DNA of 23,970 bases from assembly GCA_003854995.1 (NCBI GenBank), contig RQOI01000236.1, positions 1-23,970 of the forward strand. The letters are read 5' to 3'. How positions within the stretch are numbered: the stretch's first letter is position 1; the number at the start of each line of letters is the position of its first letter. Source of the stretch: Candidatus Zhuqueibacterota bacterium. GTDB taxonomy: Bacteria > Zhuqueibacterota > Zhuqueibacteria > Residuimicrobiales > Krinioviventaceae. Shown one piece after another: positions 1-7,666 of this stretch. The position numbers and the translations under genes were made by a program. The notes below the pieces were generated by a model. The model made no database searches and was not told the origin of the DNA. It was given only the letters and a program-made list of their open reading frames with translations.

Positions 1-861
1 GATCCCACCAATGACAGGCTTGAGCTGCACGATCGCGATTCGCTCTTTGTCGATTATGAGCCGATTCTCCGTCCGGGCGATATACTATCGGACTCGATCG
101 TTGTGGTACAGGGCACCATCGGACTGATGGCCATCCAGAATGACAGCCTTGTGGCCATCACAGTAGCAAATATGGATCGCTATCTGCATCTGCGCATCGA
201 GAATGAAATGGACCGGAACCTGCATCCGACCCGGCAGGACACCATCTATGCGGTGCTGCGCAACAACATGACCAGCGACTTTGAGAATGTCATGCTCCTC
301 GAGCAGGGCTCTGAGGGAAATTACAACAGCGGAATATTTGCTAGCGCTTATAATGACAGAGTGCTTCTGGATGATGATCCTTACAGTCCGCCCGACGACG
401 GCAACCTCTATTCGCGGCCGGGCGATCGCATATCGGCGGAATATAAGGACAATTTTTTAAAGAACACAACATACCGGTTCGTCGCCATACCCATGATCGA
501 CGTCATCGAGATCGAAAGCGTCCTGCTGCTGGAAATCGCGCCGAATCCCTATCGCGAAACATCGGGTGAAAATTTCCGCCTGCGAGCCGCCTCCGGCACA
601 GGCACCTTGACATTGACCAAACTGGAAATATACAATTTTGCCGGCGAAAAGGTATTCGAACGGGGCGGCAGTGCGGTCCGCTTTTCTGACATCGGCACCA
701 ACACGATCGCGCAAAGCAATTATGCGTTTATCAATAACTGGTGGAATCTGCAGACCGATTCCGGCCATCCGGCCGCCAGCGGCACCTATTGGCTGAAAGC
801 GGAGGCCATTGTTGACGGGACAACCGTCTCAGCCATCACAAAGTTCGTCATCATCCGCTGA
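1..861 (+). CDS. Secreted protein with C-terminal T9SS/FlgD-like sorting domain (5' partial)
   Basis: The frame is open from the left edge, so the gene starts outside the window and only the last 286 residues are visible; an internal GTG near 103 should not be taken as the start. The C-terminal ~110 residues begin at an APNPY motif (about residue 180) and look like the FlgD-like immunoglobulin or type IX secretion sorting domains of FCB bacteria: a PNP motif, alternating beta strands, a LEIYNFAGEKV strand, and an SGTYWLKAEA strand near the end. Such domains carry large exoproteins across the outer membrane or anchor them on the surface. The upstream residues are beta-rich and I do not recognise an enzyme domain in them. 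The gene stops with TGA 36 bases before the PorV-like gene's start, so the two are probably co-transcribed. Family placement is confident; the biological role is unknown because the catalytic part is missing. Confidence 0.75.
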   Translation, partial: DPTNDRLELHDRDSLFVDYEPILRPGDILSDSIVVVQGTIGLMAIQNDSLVAITVANMDRYLHLRIENEMDRNLHPTRQDTIYAVLRNNMTSDFENVMLLEQGSEGNYNSGIFASAYNDRVLLDDDPYSPPDDGNLYSRPGDRISAEYKDNFLKNTTYRFVAIPMIDVIEIESVLLLEIAPNPYRETSGENFRLRAASGTGTLTLTKLEIYNFAGEKVFERGGSAVRFSDIGTNTIAQSNYAFINNWWNLQTDSGHPAASGTYWLKAEAIVDGTTVSAITKFVIIR

Positions 862-897
862 GGCGCAGGCGTTAACTTGATTTTGGATGGAGATAGA

Positions 898-2829
898 ATG
901 AAACAGCGTAATAGATGCAATGACAGAATAACCGCCTGCAGGGCGCGGTGGATCTTGGGGATTTGTCTCATCCTCCTATCGCCGAACCTGCTGCCGGCGG
1001 CCGCCGGCGTCGGTTATCACGCTGCCCCGTTTCTCAAAATCAGCCCGGCAGCTCGACAGGTGGGCATGGGAGGCGCCTATACAGCGCTGTCGCAGGACGT
1101 CAATGTGATGCGCTATAACATTGGCGGCCTCGACCTCATCGACTATACCAGTCTGGCTATGAATTTTAACAGCTGGATTGACGACACGCAACAGGGCAGC
1201 ATCGCCTTTGCTCTTCCCAGCAAAATCGGCGCCTTTGGCGTGGACCTCTCTTTTTTCAACGAAGGCAAGATCATTGGCCGCAACGCCGACTTTGTCGAGA
1301 CGGGGGATCAACCGTACAGCTCTGACCTGATGGCATCCCTGGGCTATGGCTACAATTTTGGCCGAAATCAGAGATGGGATCTGGGCGTCGGCGTCGCCGT
1401 CAAGTACCTGAGTCAGAGCCTCGTCGGCGAGACATCGGGCGTCGTCGCTCTCGATGCCGGTGCGCAATTTTCTTTCCCCGAACATGAGAATGTGCGCGTC
1501 CCCATACTCTCTCTCGGCGCCGCCATTCAGAATTACGGCCTGTCAAAGATGAAATTTGATGTCTGGGAATCACCACTGCCCGAGACCTATCGCGCCGGCG
1601 CTGCTCTGAACTTTCGCCAATTTCCGTTGCGGATATCGGAGCTGATCATCAGCTCGGACGCCACCTGGACGACCAAAGAGCAGATCGGCTATCAGCTGGG
1701 TTCGGAACTGTTGATAAAGGATGGTGCGGACAACGAGGTCATCTCCGTGCGCGGCGGCTACAGATTCAATGACCCTTCCATGGCCAACTGGGCGCTCGGA
1801 TTCGGCGTCTATTTGCCAACCGAATGGCTGGGCAAATCAAAAGCGCGCTTCGATTACGCCTACGCACCCTTGCGCGCCTTTGATGAAGCGGCGCACCGCT
1901 TCTCGCTGCACTTTGCCTTTGGCGCTGCACAGCGATTGGCCGCCGCCTATGTCGATGCCAAGACGCTGAAAGATCTGCAAGCGATGGCCGCAACACGCGA
2001 TTCCCTGGATGCCGCTCTCAGGTCTGCGCAGGACACTGAAGCGCGATTGCGCGCCCTGGAAAAAGAGATGCAGGAACGTCTCGACGCCATCAAAAAGATT
2101 GCTGCCGAGAGTGAGGGCAAGATCGAAGTCGCGCAGATGCCGGATGATGCCCGGAAAATCCTGGTGACCATGCGCATCAATTTCGATTTCGACAAGGCCA
2201 ATATCCGGCCCGATGAATACCCGACCATGCAGCGCGTCGGCGAAATTCTCAACACCTATCCGAACGCGCAGATGCATCTCTCCGGCCACACGGACTGGAT
2301 CGGCACCGACCATTATAACATTCACCTGTCGCATCGCCGCATCGATAGCGTCATGACTCACCTGAGTCGAAAAGAAAACGTGGCGTTCAGCCGCTTTTTC
2401 ATGCCGGTCGGTTATGGCGAGTCCAGGCCGATCGATACCAACGATACGGACGATGGCCGTTTCCGCAACCGCCGGGTGGAATTTCTGCTCTTCACCTATG
2501 ATGCACAGCCGGAAATGCCGGCCGGCACGGCCATAAAGGATATCGTGGCAGCCGATGCCAATACAATCCACATCGTCTGCAATGGCATCATTCCCGCGCC
2601 GACAAAGACGCTGCGGCTCTCGGATCCCGAACGATTCGTCCTCGATTTTGATGACATCTACCTGATCGCCAAACAGAAAGAGTTCATCCTGAACGTTGGC
2701 CCGGTGAATCAGGCGCGTGCCGCTGAACATATCGAGGAGAATTTCACCCGCGTCGTCCTCGATGTGACGCGTCCCATTGATCCGCTGATCAGCGTTGATG
2801 GCGCCAAAATCGTCATCAAGCTGAGATAA
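898..2829 (+). CDS. PorV/UPF0164-like outer-membrane barrel fused to OmpA and AMIN domains
   Basis: A 643-residue protein. ATG at 898 is preferred because GGAG lies five bases upstream; an in-frame TTG at 877 gives seven more residues without a Shine-Dalgarno. Residues 1-36 form a signal peptide (basic N-terminus, hydrophobic ILGICLILL, Ala-rich end). Residues 40-345 match the PorV/PorQ (UPF0164) family, with a PFLKISPAARQVGMGGAYTAL-type opening; this family forms outer-membrane barrels, and PorV is the T9SS cargo shuttle. Residues about 348-408 are a charged coiled coil. Residues about 422-535 are an OmpA-type peptidoglycan-binding domain (FDFDKANI, GHTDWIGTDHYNIHLSHRR at 463-481, then GRFRNRRVEF). 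Residues about 550-643 resemble an AMIN domain (LSDPERFVLDF). The order implies an outer-membrane barrel with a periplasmic tether to the wall. It follows a T9SS-like cargo gene. Family calls are strong; transport function is inferred. Confidence 0.85.
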   Translation: MKQRNRCNDRITACRARWILGICLILLSPNLLPAAAGVGYHAAPFLKISPAARQVGMGGAYTALSQDVNVMRYNIGGLDLIDYTSLAMNFNSWIDDTQQGSIAFALPSKIGAFGVDLSFFNEGKIIGRNADFVETGDQPYSSDLMASLGYGYNFGRNQRWDLGVGVAVKYLSQSLVGETSGVVALDAGAQFSFPEHENVRVPILSLGAAIQNYGLSKMKFDVWESPLPETYRAGAALNFRQFPLRISELIISSDATWTTKEQIGYQLGSELLIKDGADNEVISVRGGYRFNDPSMANWALGFGVYLPTEWLGKSKARFDYAYAPLRAFDEAAHRFSLHFAFGAAQRLAAAYVDAKTLKDLQAMAATRDSLDAALRSAQDTEARLRALEKEMQERLDAIKKIAAESEGKIEVAQMPDDARKILVTMRINFDFDKANIRPDEYPTMQRVGEILNTYPNAQMHLSGHTDWIGTDHYNIHLSHRRIDSVMTHLSRKENVAFSRFFMPVGYGESRPIDTNDTDDGRFRNRRVEFLLFTYDAQPEMPAGTAIKDIVAADANTIHIVCNGIIPAPTKTLRLSDPERFVLDFDDIYLIAKQKEFILNVGPVNQARAAEHIEENFTRVVLDVTRPIDPLISVDGAKIVIKLR

Positions 2830-2842
2830 AGAACTGCTGATG

Positions 2843-2878
2843 AAAAAGGGCGAATGATTCATTCGCCCTTTTTTTTTG
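2843..2878 (+). terminator. Rho-independent terminator, probably bidirectional
   Basis: Thirteen-base arms (AAAAAGGGCGAAT at 2843-2855 and its complement at 2861-2873) enclose a five-base loop, and a run of T follows to 2878. It lies 14 bases after the PorV-like gene. On the minus strand the same stem is followed by five T, so it can also end the convergent kinase/nucleotidyltransferase transcript. Confidence 0.92.
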
Positions 2879-2902
2879 TTCTTCCGCAAAAGGAGTACTT
2901 GG

Positions 2903-2936
2903 AACCGCTGAGGACACAAAGTAGCGCAGAGAGAAA
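2903..2936 (+). repeat. Dispersed intergenic repeat, copy A
   Basis: Reads AACCGCTGAGGACACAAAG then TAGCGCAGAGAGAAAA. It belongs to the loose family of CCGAG / ACACAAAG / GCAGAGA sequences also found at 4739, 20831, 20942 and 22283. It sits in the convergent gap between the terminator and the nucleotidyltransferase stop. It is degenerate, so membership rests on shared words and not on long identity. Confidence 0.5.
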
Positions 2937-2965
2937 ATATTTTGCGTATGAGCCCTTTTTTTTGC

Positions 2966-3673
2966 TCAGAGAGTAAAACGCTCCTGCTGAATATCCTTTT
3001 CCGCTGCCTGTAAATCGCCCGGCGTACCGACATCGCGCCAGTAGCAGGTGGTGATGTCGTAGCCTCTTATGAGAAAGCCAGCCTGCGCTGCCTTTTCATA
3101 GGCATCGATGCTGTAAAAACGATCCGCATCGATGCGCCGAAACAGGAAAGGCTGGATGACCTGAATGCCGCAAAAGCCAAACAGCACCTCATTTTCTTGA
3201 AAATTTGTCAAACGTCCGAGAAAATCTCCTTGACTGCTGAAAGACAACGGCCTGTCTGTTTGTCGTCTGTTGATCACCAGGGTCGCCGCCGCCCGGCTAT
3301 CGATATGCGCCCGCATGAGGTGAGCATAGTGCAGTGTCGTGAGAACATCGACATTATGTACCAGGATTGGCGCATCTTTATCAAAAAAGTCGAGCATTTT
3401 TCTAATCCCGCCGCCCGTGTCGAGAAGCACCGGCTCTTGAGATAAATAGAGCGTCACATCGTTTTGTTCGGCAAAGTGCTGCAAAAAGTGCTTCACCTGC
3501 TTTGCGTGATGATGCGCATTGACGGCCACATGCGTGAACCCGTGAGCTTTTAATCGATGCAATATTATCCCCAAAAGCGGCGTGCCGGCAACCGGAACGA
3601 GCGCTTTCGGCAAGCTTGTGGTGATAGGAAGGAGGCGCGTGCCCAATCCTGCGGCCAGAACCATGGCATTCAT
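2966..3673 (-). CDS. MurU-like sugar-1-phosphate nucleotidyltransferase
   Basis: A 235-residue nucleotidyltransferase. The N-terminus has the nucleotide-binding signature MVLAAGLGTRLLP (residues 4-16) and PKALVPV (22-28, with the conserved Lys23). LLDTGGGIRK (83-92) and the metal-binding HNVDVL (Asp109) follow, then WRDVGTPGDL near the C-terminus. Size and the DTGGGI motif fit MurU, which makes UDP-MurNAc from MurNAc-1-phosphate in the Pseudomonas peptidoglycan recycling route. The start overlaps the stop of the upstream AmgK-like kinase by four bases (ATGA, 3670-3673), so the two are translationally coupled; this pairing is what points to MurU and not to a generic glucose-1-phosphate enzyme. 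A hexosamine- or mannose-1-phosphate substrate cannot be excluded. It acts in the cytoplasm. Confidence 0.82.
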   Translation of the reverse strand: MNAMVLAAGLGTRLLPITTSLPKALVPVAGTPLLGIILHRLKAHGFTHVAVNAHHHAKQVKHFLQHFAEQNDVTLYLSQEPVLLDTGGGIRKMLDFFDKDAPILVHNVDVLTTLHYAHLMRAHIDSRAAATLVINRRQTDRPLSFSSQGDFLGRLTNFQENEVLFGFCGIQVIQPFLFRRIDADRFYSIDAYEKAAQAGFLIRGYDITTCYWRDVGTPGDLQAAEKDIQQERFTL

Positions 3674-4722
3674 GACAGCGCCTGCGGGTTGTTGAGCACG
3701 TCCTCTTCGAAGAGGCGGCGTAATTCCGGCAAGCGGCGCAACATGCAGTCATCCTGCGTCAACAGAAAGGCGATGTTTTGCAGCGCATTGGGGATGCTCT
3801 TCATGAAATACGATTTGCCTTTTTGAAAGACGAGAAAGCTAAAGGCGGCCAGCGCTTGCAGCATTCTCAGCAGAGCAAAGTCGTAGTAAAAGGTCAGGAA
3901 TTTTTTCTCCTGGATAGGAATATATCTCATAGTTTCTCTGATATAGAATTCCAGCATCGCTTCGCGGAAAGAGTGGGAGAGATTGACATTGGCATCGAAC
4001 AGGAGGGAGGCGACATCGTACTGCAGGGCGCCTTTGCGGCCCGATTGGTAGTCGATGAAGAATGGTTGCTCATTGCAGATCATGATGTTTTTTGACTGAA
4101 AATCGCGATACATAAAGGCGTCAAACGGCGCCCGCAACAGATGCGCGATCAGAAGATTGAAATCGTTTGCCAGCGCGGCGTTATCAAGCCTGATGCGCAG
4201 AAATCGTGACAAAAAACTCGACTGAAAATAGTCCAGATCAAATTGCATCGCCTCGCGGCGAAAGGCAGCGAACGGGTGGCATTTTGTATAATCTATTGAA
4301 TCTTTTGACGTTAGTTGTACCTTCGGCAACCAGGAGATGACCTGCCGATACATTGTCAGGACGCTGCTGCTGTCGTCATGCTGATTGCTCCACTCGAGCA
4401 GGGTCACATCGCCCAGATCGCTCTCCAGATAGATATGAGCATCCGCATCGTAGGTGTAGATGATGGGCACAGGTATGGCGTGCTGATGCAGCGCCCGGGA
4501 AAAAGAGATGAACGCCTCATTTTCCCGGCGATTCGGCCCGTAGATCCCAATGACCGGCTCGTTCGCGTCAGAGGACAGTCTGAATATCTGGCGATCCGAG
4601 CCGTCGCCCTGCAGTCCAGTGATCACGGTCGGGCGTGCGCCAAAATGATGTTCGTGCAGCCGCGCCAGGCTGGCAACAATGTCGGGATTTTTATCGTGCA
4701 TGGTGTGGAAATTTAGCGACAT
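3670..4722 (-). CDS. AmgK-like anomeric sugar kinase (aminoglycoside phosphotransferase fold)
   Basis: About 350 residues if the ATG at 4722 is used; ATGs at 4701 and 4761 are also in frame and none has a clear Shine-Dalgarno, so the start is uncertain. The 4761 start would run into a dispersed repeat. The protein has an APH/choline-kinase fold: GDGSDRQIFRL as the nucleotide loop, YRDFQSKNIMI as the catalytic loop (Asp207; the usual His of HRD is Tyr), FIDYQ with the metal-binding Asp224, and YDVASLL downstream. The RDFQxxN / IDxQ / YDxASLL combination is typical of AmgK-type kinases that phosphorylate the anomeric hydroxyl of MurNAc or GlcNAc. With the coupled nucleotidyltransferase this gives a two-step route from free amino sugar to UDP-sugar. 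Substrate assignment is by analogy. Confidence 0.8.
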   Translation of the reverse strand: MSLNFHTMHDKNPDIVASLARLHEHHFGARPTVITGLQGDGSDRQIFRLSSDANEPVIGIYGPNRRENEAFISFSRALHQHAIPVPIIYTYDADAHIYLESDLGDVTLLEWSNQHDDSSSVLTMYRQVISWLPKVQLTSKDSIDYTKCHPFAAFRREAMQFDLDYFQSSFLSRFLRIRLDNAALANDFNLLIAHLLRAPFDAFMYRDFQSKNIMICNEQPFFIDYQSGRKGALQYDVASLLFDANVNLSHSFREAMLEFYIRETMRYIPIQEKKFLTFYYDFALLRMLQALAAFSFLVFQKGKSYFMKSIPNALQNIAFLLTQDDCMLRRLPELRRLFEEDVLNNPQALS

Positions 4723-4738
4723 TTGAGCTATTTTCAAA

Positions 4739-4764
4739 TACCGAGTTCGCCGAGAACGCAAAGT
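4739..4764 (+). repeat. Dispersed intergenic repeat, copy B
   Basis: Contains CCGAGTTCGCCGAGAACG followed by CAAAG (4741-4763). The first 16 bases are identical to copy D at 20947. It lies just upstream of the AmgK-like gene, in the divergent gap before the tRNA promoter. Confidence 0.65.
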
Positions 4765-4818
4765 TATATGTCATTTCGAACTAATCCGTTTTCATCTTCG
4801 GACATTAAGGAATAAAGC

Positions 4819-4846
4819 TTGACTTTTTGCCCGAATTTGCTAAATT
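4819..4846 (+). promoter_or_regulatory. Sigma-70-type promoter for tRNA-Ala
   Basis: TTGACT at 4819-4824 and TAAATT at 4841-4846 are separated by 16 bases; shifting the -10 to AATTAT gives 18. The tRNA begins 18 bases after the -10, which suits direct initiation near the 5' end of the tRNA. Confidence 0.65.
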
Positions 4847-4864
4847 ATAGGCTTAAAATCAAGC

Positions 4865-4937
4865 GGGGCTATAGCTCAGCTGGGAGAGCGCTTGAATGGC
4901 ATTCAAGAGGCCAGGGGTTCGACTCCCCTTAGCTCCA
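4865..4937 (+). tRNA. tRNA-Ala (anticodon GGC)
   Basis: A complete 73-base cloverleaf. The acceptor GGGGCTA pairs with TAGCTCC and includes the G3:U70 wobble that is the alanine identity element. The D stem is GCTC/GAGC. The anticodon stem CTTGA/TCAAG encloses loop ATGGCAT with GGC at 4898-4900. The T arm is AGGGG-TTCGACT-CCCCT and the discriminator base is A. The 3' CCA is not encoded (ACAA follows), so CCA-adding enzyme is needed. The gene is flanked by its own promoter and terminator. Confidence 0.97.
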
Positions 4938-4943
4938 CAACAG

Positions 4944-4969
4944 AAAAGGTGTCAATTGGCACCTTTTTT
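4944..4969 (+). terminator. Terminator after tRNA-Ala
   Basis: AAAAGGTG pairs with CACCTTTT around a self-complementary CAATTG core, and the stem runs into a T tract. It begins seven bases after the tRNA, so most tRNA transcripts should end before leuS, with some read-through possible. Confidence 0.8.
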
Positions 4970-5027
4970 GCTTTTCAGAGCCGAATGGTGCAACAGATCT
5001 ATCAAAATGTCAGAAGGGCAGAGGGCC

Positions 5028-7484
5028 ATGATTCCTGAATACGATTATGCGCAAATTGAAAAGAAATGGCAAAAGAGATGGGAAGAGACAGCTCTGTACA
5101 AAGTCAATCTTTCAGATGTCGAAAGAAAACTGTACTGTCTTGTCATGTTCTTGTATCCCTCCGGCGATCGCCTGCACATCGGACACTGGTACAACTATGC
5201 GCCGACCGATACGTGGGCGCGTTTCAAAAGAATGCAGGGATACAACGTCTTCGAGCCCATGGGTTACGATGCGTTCGGATTGCCGGCCGAAAACTATGCG
5301 ATAAAGCATGGCGTGCATCCGGCGATGAGCACGAATCAGAATATCGAGAATATCCGCCAACAGCTCAAAGTCATGGGCGCCATGTACGATTGGAGCTGCG
5401 AGATCGATACGAGCAAATCCGAATACTACAAATGGACGCAGTGGCTCTTTTTGCAGCTCTACAAAAATGGCCTGGCCTATCGCAAAAAAGCGGCGGTCAA
5501 TTGGTGCCCTTCCTGTCAGACCGTGCTGGCAAATGAGCAGGTGGTTGATGGCGCCTGCGAACGGTGCGAAACGCAGGTGATTCAGAAGGATCTGGAGCAA
5601 TGGTTTTTCAAAATCACGGATTATGCGGAAAAGCTGCTGCAAGGCCATGCGACGATCGATTGGCCGGAAAAGACCATCGCCATGCAGAAGAACTGGATCG
5701 GCAAGAGCGTCGGTGCGCTCATCTCGTTCAAGGTGGCAGAGTCCGCTGACATCATCGACGTCTTCACCACCCGGCCCGATACGCTGTTCGGCGTCACCTA
5801 CATGGTCCTGGCGCCGGAACATCCGCTGGTCGATAAGCTGACCACAGCGGAGAACAGACCCGGCGTGCAGGAGTACATTCTGCAGACGCGCAAGACCAAA
5901 GAGATCGACCGCCTGTCGACCGAAAGAGACAAAACCGGCGTCTTCACCGGCAGCTATTGCATTAATCCGGTGAACGGGGAAAAAATCCCCATCTGGATTG
6001 CCGACTATGTCCTGGCCACCTACGGCACAGGCGCTGTGATGGCTGTGCCGGCGCACGATCAGCGCGACTTTGACTTTTCGATCAAATATACGCTGCCTAT
6101 CCGGCAGGTGATAAGGAAGAACGGCGGCGATGATAAACAAACACTTGAAGCAGCCTATACCGACGCCGGCGTCATGATGAATTCCGCCATTTTTGACGGC
6201 CTAAATTCTGAGGTTGGCAAGGTCAGGATTGTCGAATGGCTGAAAGAGAGAAAAAGCGGGCAAGAAAAAATAAATTACAAACTGCGCGATTGGCTCATCT
6301 CGCGGCAGCGTTACTGGGGTGCGCCGATCCCGATCCTGTTCTGTGAACAGTGCGGCGAAGTGGCGGTGCCGGAAGAGGATTTGCCGGTATTACTTCCTGA
6401 AAATGTAGACTTTACGGGTAGAGGTGTTTCACCGATATCGACGGCTGCGGATTTTGTCCAGACGGTCTGCCCGCAGTGCGGCGGGCCGGCGCGACGGGAA
6501 GTTGACACAATGGACACCTTTGTCTGTTCATCCTGGTATTTTCTGCGCTATGTGAATCCGGCCTTGCTGGACAAGCCTTTTGATCAACAAAGGGTCAATG
6601 ACTGGTTGCCGGTCGATCAATACGTTGGTGGCGCCGAGCACGCTGTCATGCATCTGCTGTATGCTCGATTTGTGACCAAGGTGCTGCATGATTTGGGTCA
6701 CATTGACTTTGACGAGCCGTTCAAAAGACTGATCCATCAGGGCATCATCACCAATGCCGGCGCCAAGATGTCAAAATCGCGCGGCAATGTTGTCAATCCT
6801 GACAAATTCATCGATGAGCTGGGATCCGATACTTTTCGCATGTATATGATGTTCATGGGATCGTATGAAGATGGCGGTGACTGGAGCGATGAAGGGATCA
6901 CCGGCATTCATCGATTTCTGAAGAGAGTCTGGCGGCTGGTCTGGCAGATCCATTTGGAGCGGCCGACCGGAGCGGAGAGCGACAAATTTGCCCGCGTTCT
7001 CTATCAGTTGCATTATGCCATCAAACATGCGACCGAATCATTGGAACGGTTTCATTTCAACACCGCGATCAGTCGGCTGATGGAGCTGGTTAATGAGTCT
7101 TATCTTTACATACAGGATGTCGACGCTGCATCGCAAAATGCGCGGCTTTACAGCGAGGTCATGCCGACGCTGGTGCAGCTGTTGGCGCCATTTTGCCCGC
7201 ACATGGCCGAAGAGCTGTGGGCGGTGCTGGAAAAGAAATACAGCGTAATTGACCAGCAGTGGCCTGTGCATGATGAGAAAATGGTTGAGCTCAATACGAT
7301 AAATCTCGGTGTGCAAGTGAATGGCAAGATAAGAGGTCAGATACAAGTTGCCGCCGATGCAGCAGATGCGGAGATCATCAAAGCAGCGCTGGCGCATGAC
7401 AAAGTTCGTCTGTATACCGAAGGAAAAGAGCTCGTCAAATCGATCGTCGTGCCGAAAAAGCTTGTCGTGTTTGCGGTGAAATGA
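5028..7484 (+). CDS. leuS: Leucyl-tRNA synthetase
   Basis: An 818-residue class Ia synthetase of the bacterial leucyl type that charges tRNA-Leu in the cytoplasm. The start at 5028 gives MIPEYDYAQIEKKWQ and has a purine-rich AGAAGGG about ten bases upstream; the longer reading frame from 4896 would lie inside the tRNA and is rejected. HIGH is at residues 50-53 (LHIGHWYNY) and KMSKS at 580-584. The CP1 editing domain shows FTTRPDTLFGVTY and the TYGTGAVMAVPAHDQRDFDF block, so hydrolytic proofreading looks intact. Two Cys pairs (CPSC...CERC) mark a zinc knuckle, and CEQC...CPQC forms another near DTFVCSSWYFLRY. The C-terminal domain ends in VNGKIRGQIQV as expected. Nothing appears damaged. Confidence 0.97.
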   Translation: MIPEYDYAQIEKKWQKRWEETALYKVNLSDVERKLYCLVMFLYPSGDRLHIGHWYNYAPTDTWARFKRMQGYNVFEPMGYDAFGLPAENYAIKHGVHPAMSTNQNIENIRQQLKVMGAMYDWSCEIDTSKSEYYKWTQWLFLQLYKNGLAYRKKAAVNWCPSCQTVLANEQVVDGACERCETQVIQKDLEQWFFKITDYAEKLLQGHATIDWPEKTIAMQKNWIGKSVGALISFKVAESADIIDVFTTRPDTLFGVTYMVLAPEHPLVDKLTTAENRPGVQEYILQTRKTKEIDRLSTERDKTGVFTGSYCINPVNGEKIPIWIADYVLATYGTGAVMAVPAHDQRDFDFSIKYTLPIRQVIRKNGGDDKQTLEAAYTDAGVMMNSAIFDGLNSEVGKVRIVEWLKERKSGQEKINYKLRDWLISRQRYWGAPIPILFCEQCGEVAVPEEDLPVLLPENVDFTGRGVSPISTAADFVQTVCPQCGGPARREVDTMDTFVCSSWYFLRYVNPALLDKPFDQQRVNDWLPVDQYVGGAEHAVMHLLYARFVTKVLHDLGHIDFDEPFKRLIHQGIITNAGAKMSKSRGNVVNPDKFIDELGSDTFRMYMMFMGSYEDGGDWSDEGITGIHRFLKRVWRLVWQIHLERPTGAESDKFARVLYQLHYAIKHATESLERFHFNTAISRLMELVNESYLYIQDVDAASQNARLYSEVMPTLVQLLAPFCPHMAEELWAVLEKKYSVIDQQWPVHDEKMVELNTINLGVQVNGKIRGQIQVAADAADAEIIKAALAHDKVRLYTEGKELVKSIVVPKKLVVFAVK

Positions 7485-7512
7485 TGACCTGATGCAGGGC
7501 TTTACGGGCAGG

Positions 7513-7539
7513 AGAGGAGCGGTCAGCCGTTCCTCTTTT
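7513..7539 (+). terminator. Terminator after leuS
   Basis: AGAGGAGCGG (7513-7522) pairs with CCGTTCCTCT (7527-7536) through one G-U pair, with a TCAG loop and a short T run. It lies 28 bases after the leuS stop. Confidence 0.75.
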
Positions 7540-7547
7540 AAATAGAC

Positions 7548-7577
7548 CTACATGTTAACATAACTAACATTATGTAG
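7548..7577. other. Imperfect hairpin in the convergent gap
   Basis: CTACATGTTA (7548-7557) pairs with TAAC and ATGTAG (7565-7568 and 7572-7577) around a three-base bulge. It lies between the leuS terminator and the TPR gene's stop on the other strand. There is no clear T run on either side, so it is at best a weak terminator for the minus-strand operon. Confidence 0.35.
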
Positions 7578-7666
7578 AATAAGAAGAAACTTTTGCTGCA
7601 AAACAGAGCACTGTTTATTTGCGCATGCTCCTCTTTTTTGCTGTATTCTCACCCCTGTTTTCTGCG

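Noticed and set aside
1837..3033. A 398-codon minus-strand open frame
   Set aside because: It is antisense to the PorV-OmpA-AMIN gene and runs through the terminator and a repeat. No domain is visible.
4896..5027. N-terminal extension of leuS
   Set aside because: The extension begins inside the tRNA-Ala anticodon arm and crosses its terminator; homology begins at the ATG at 5028.
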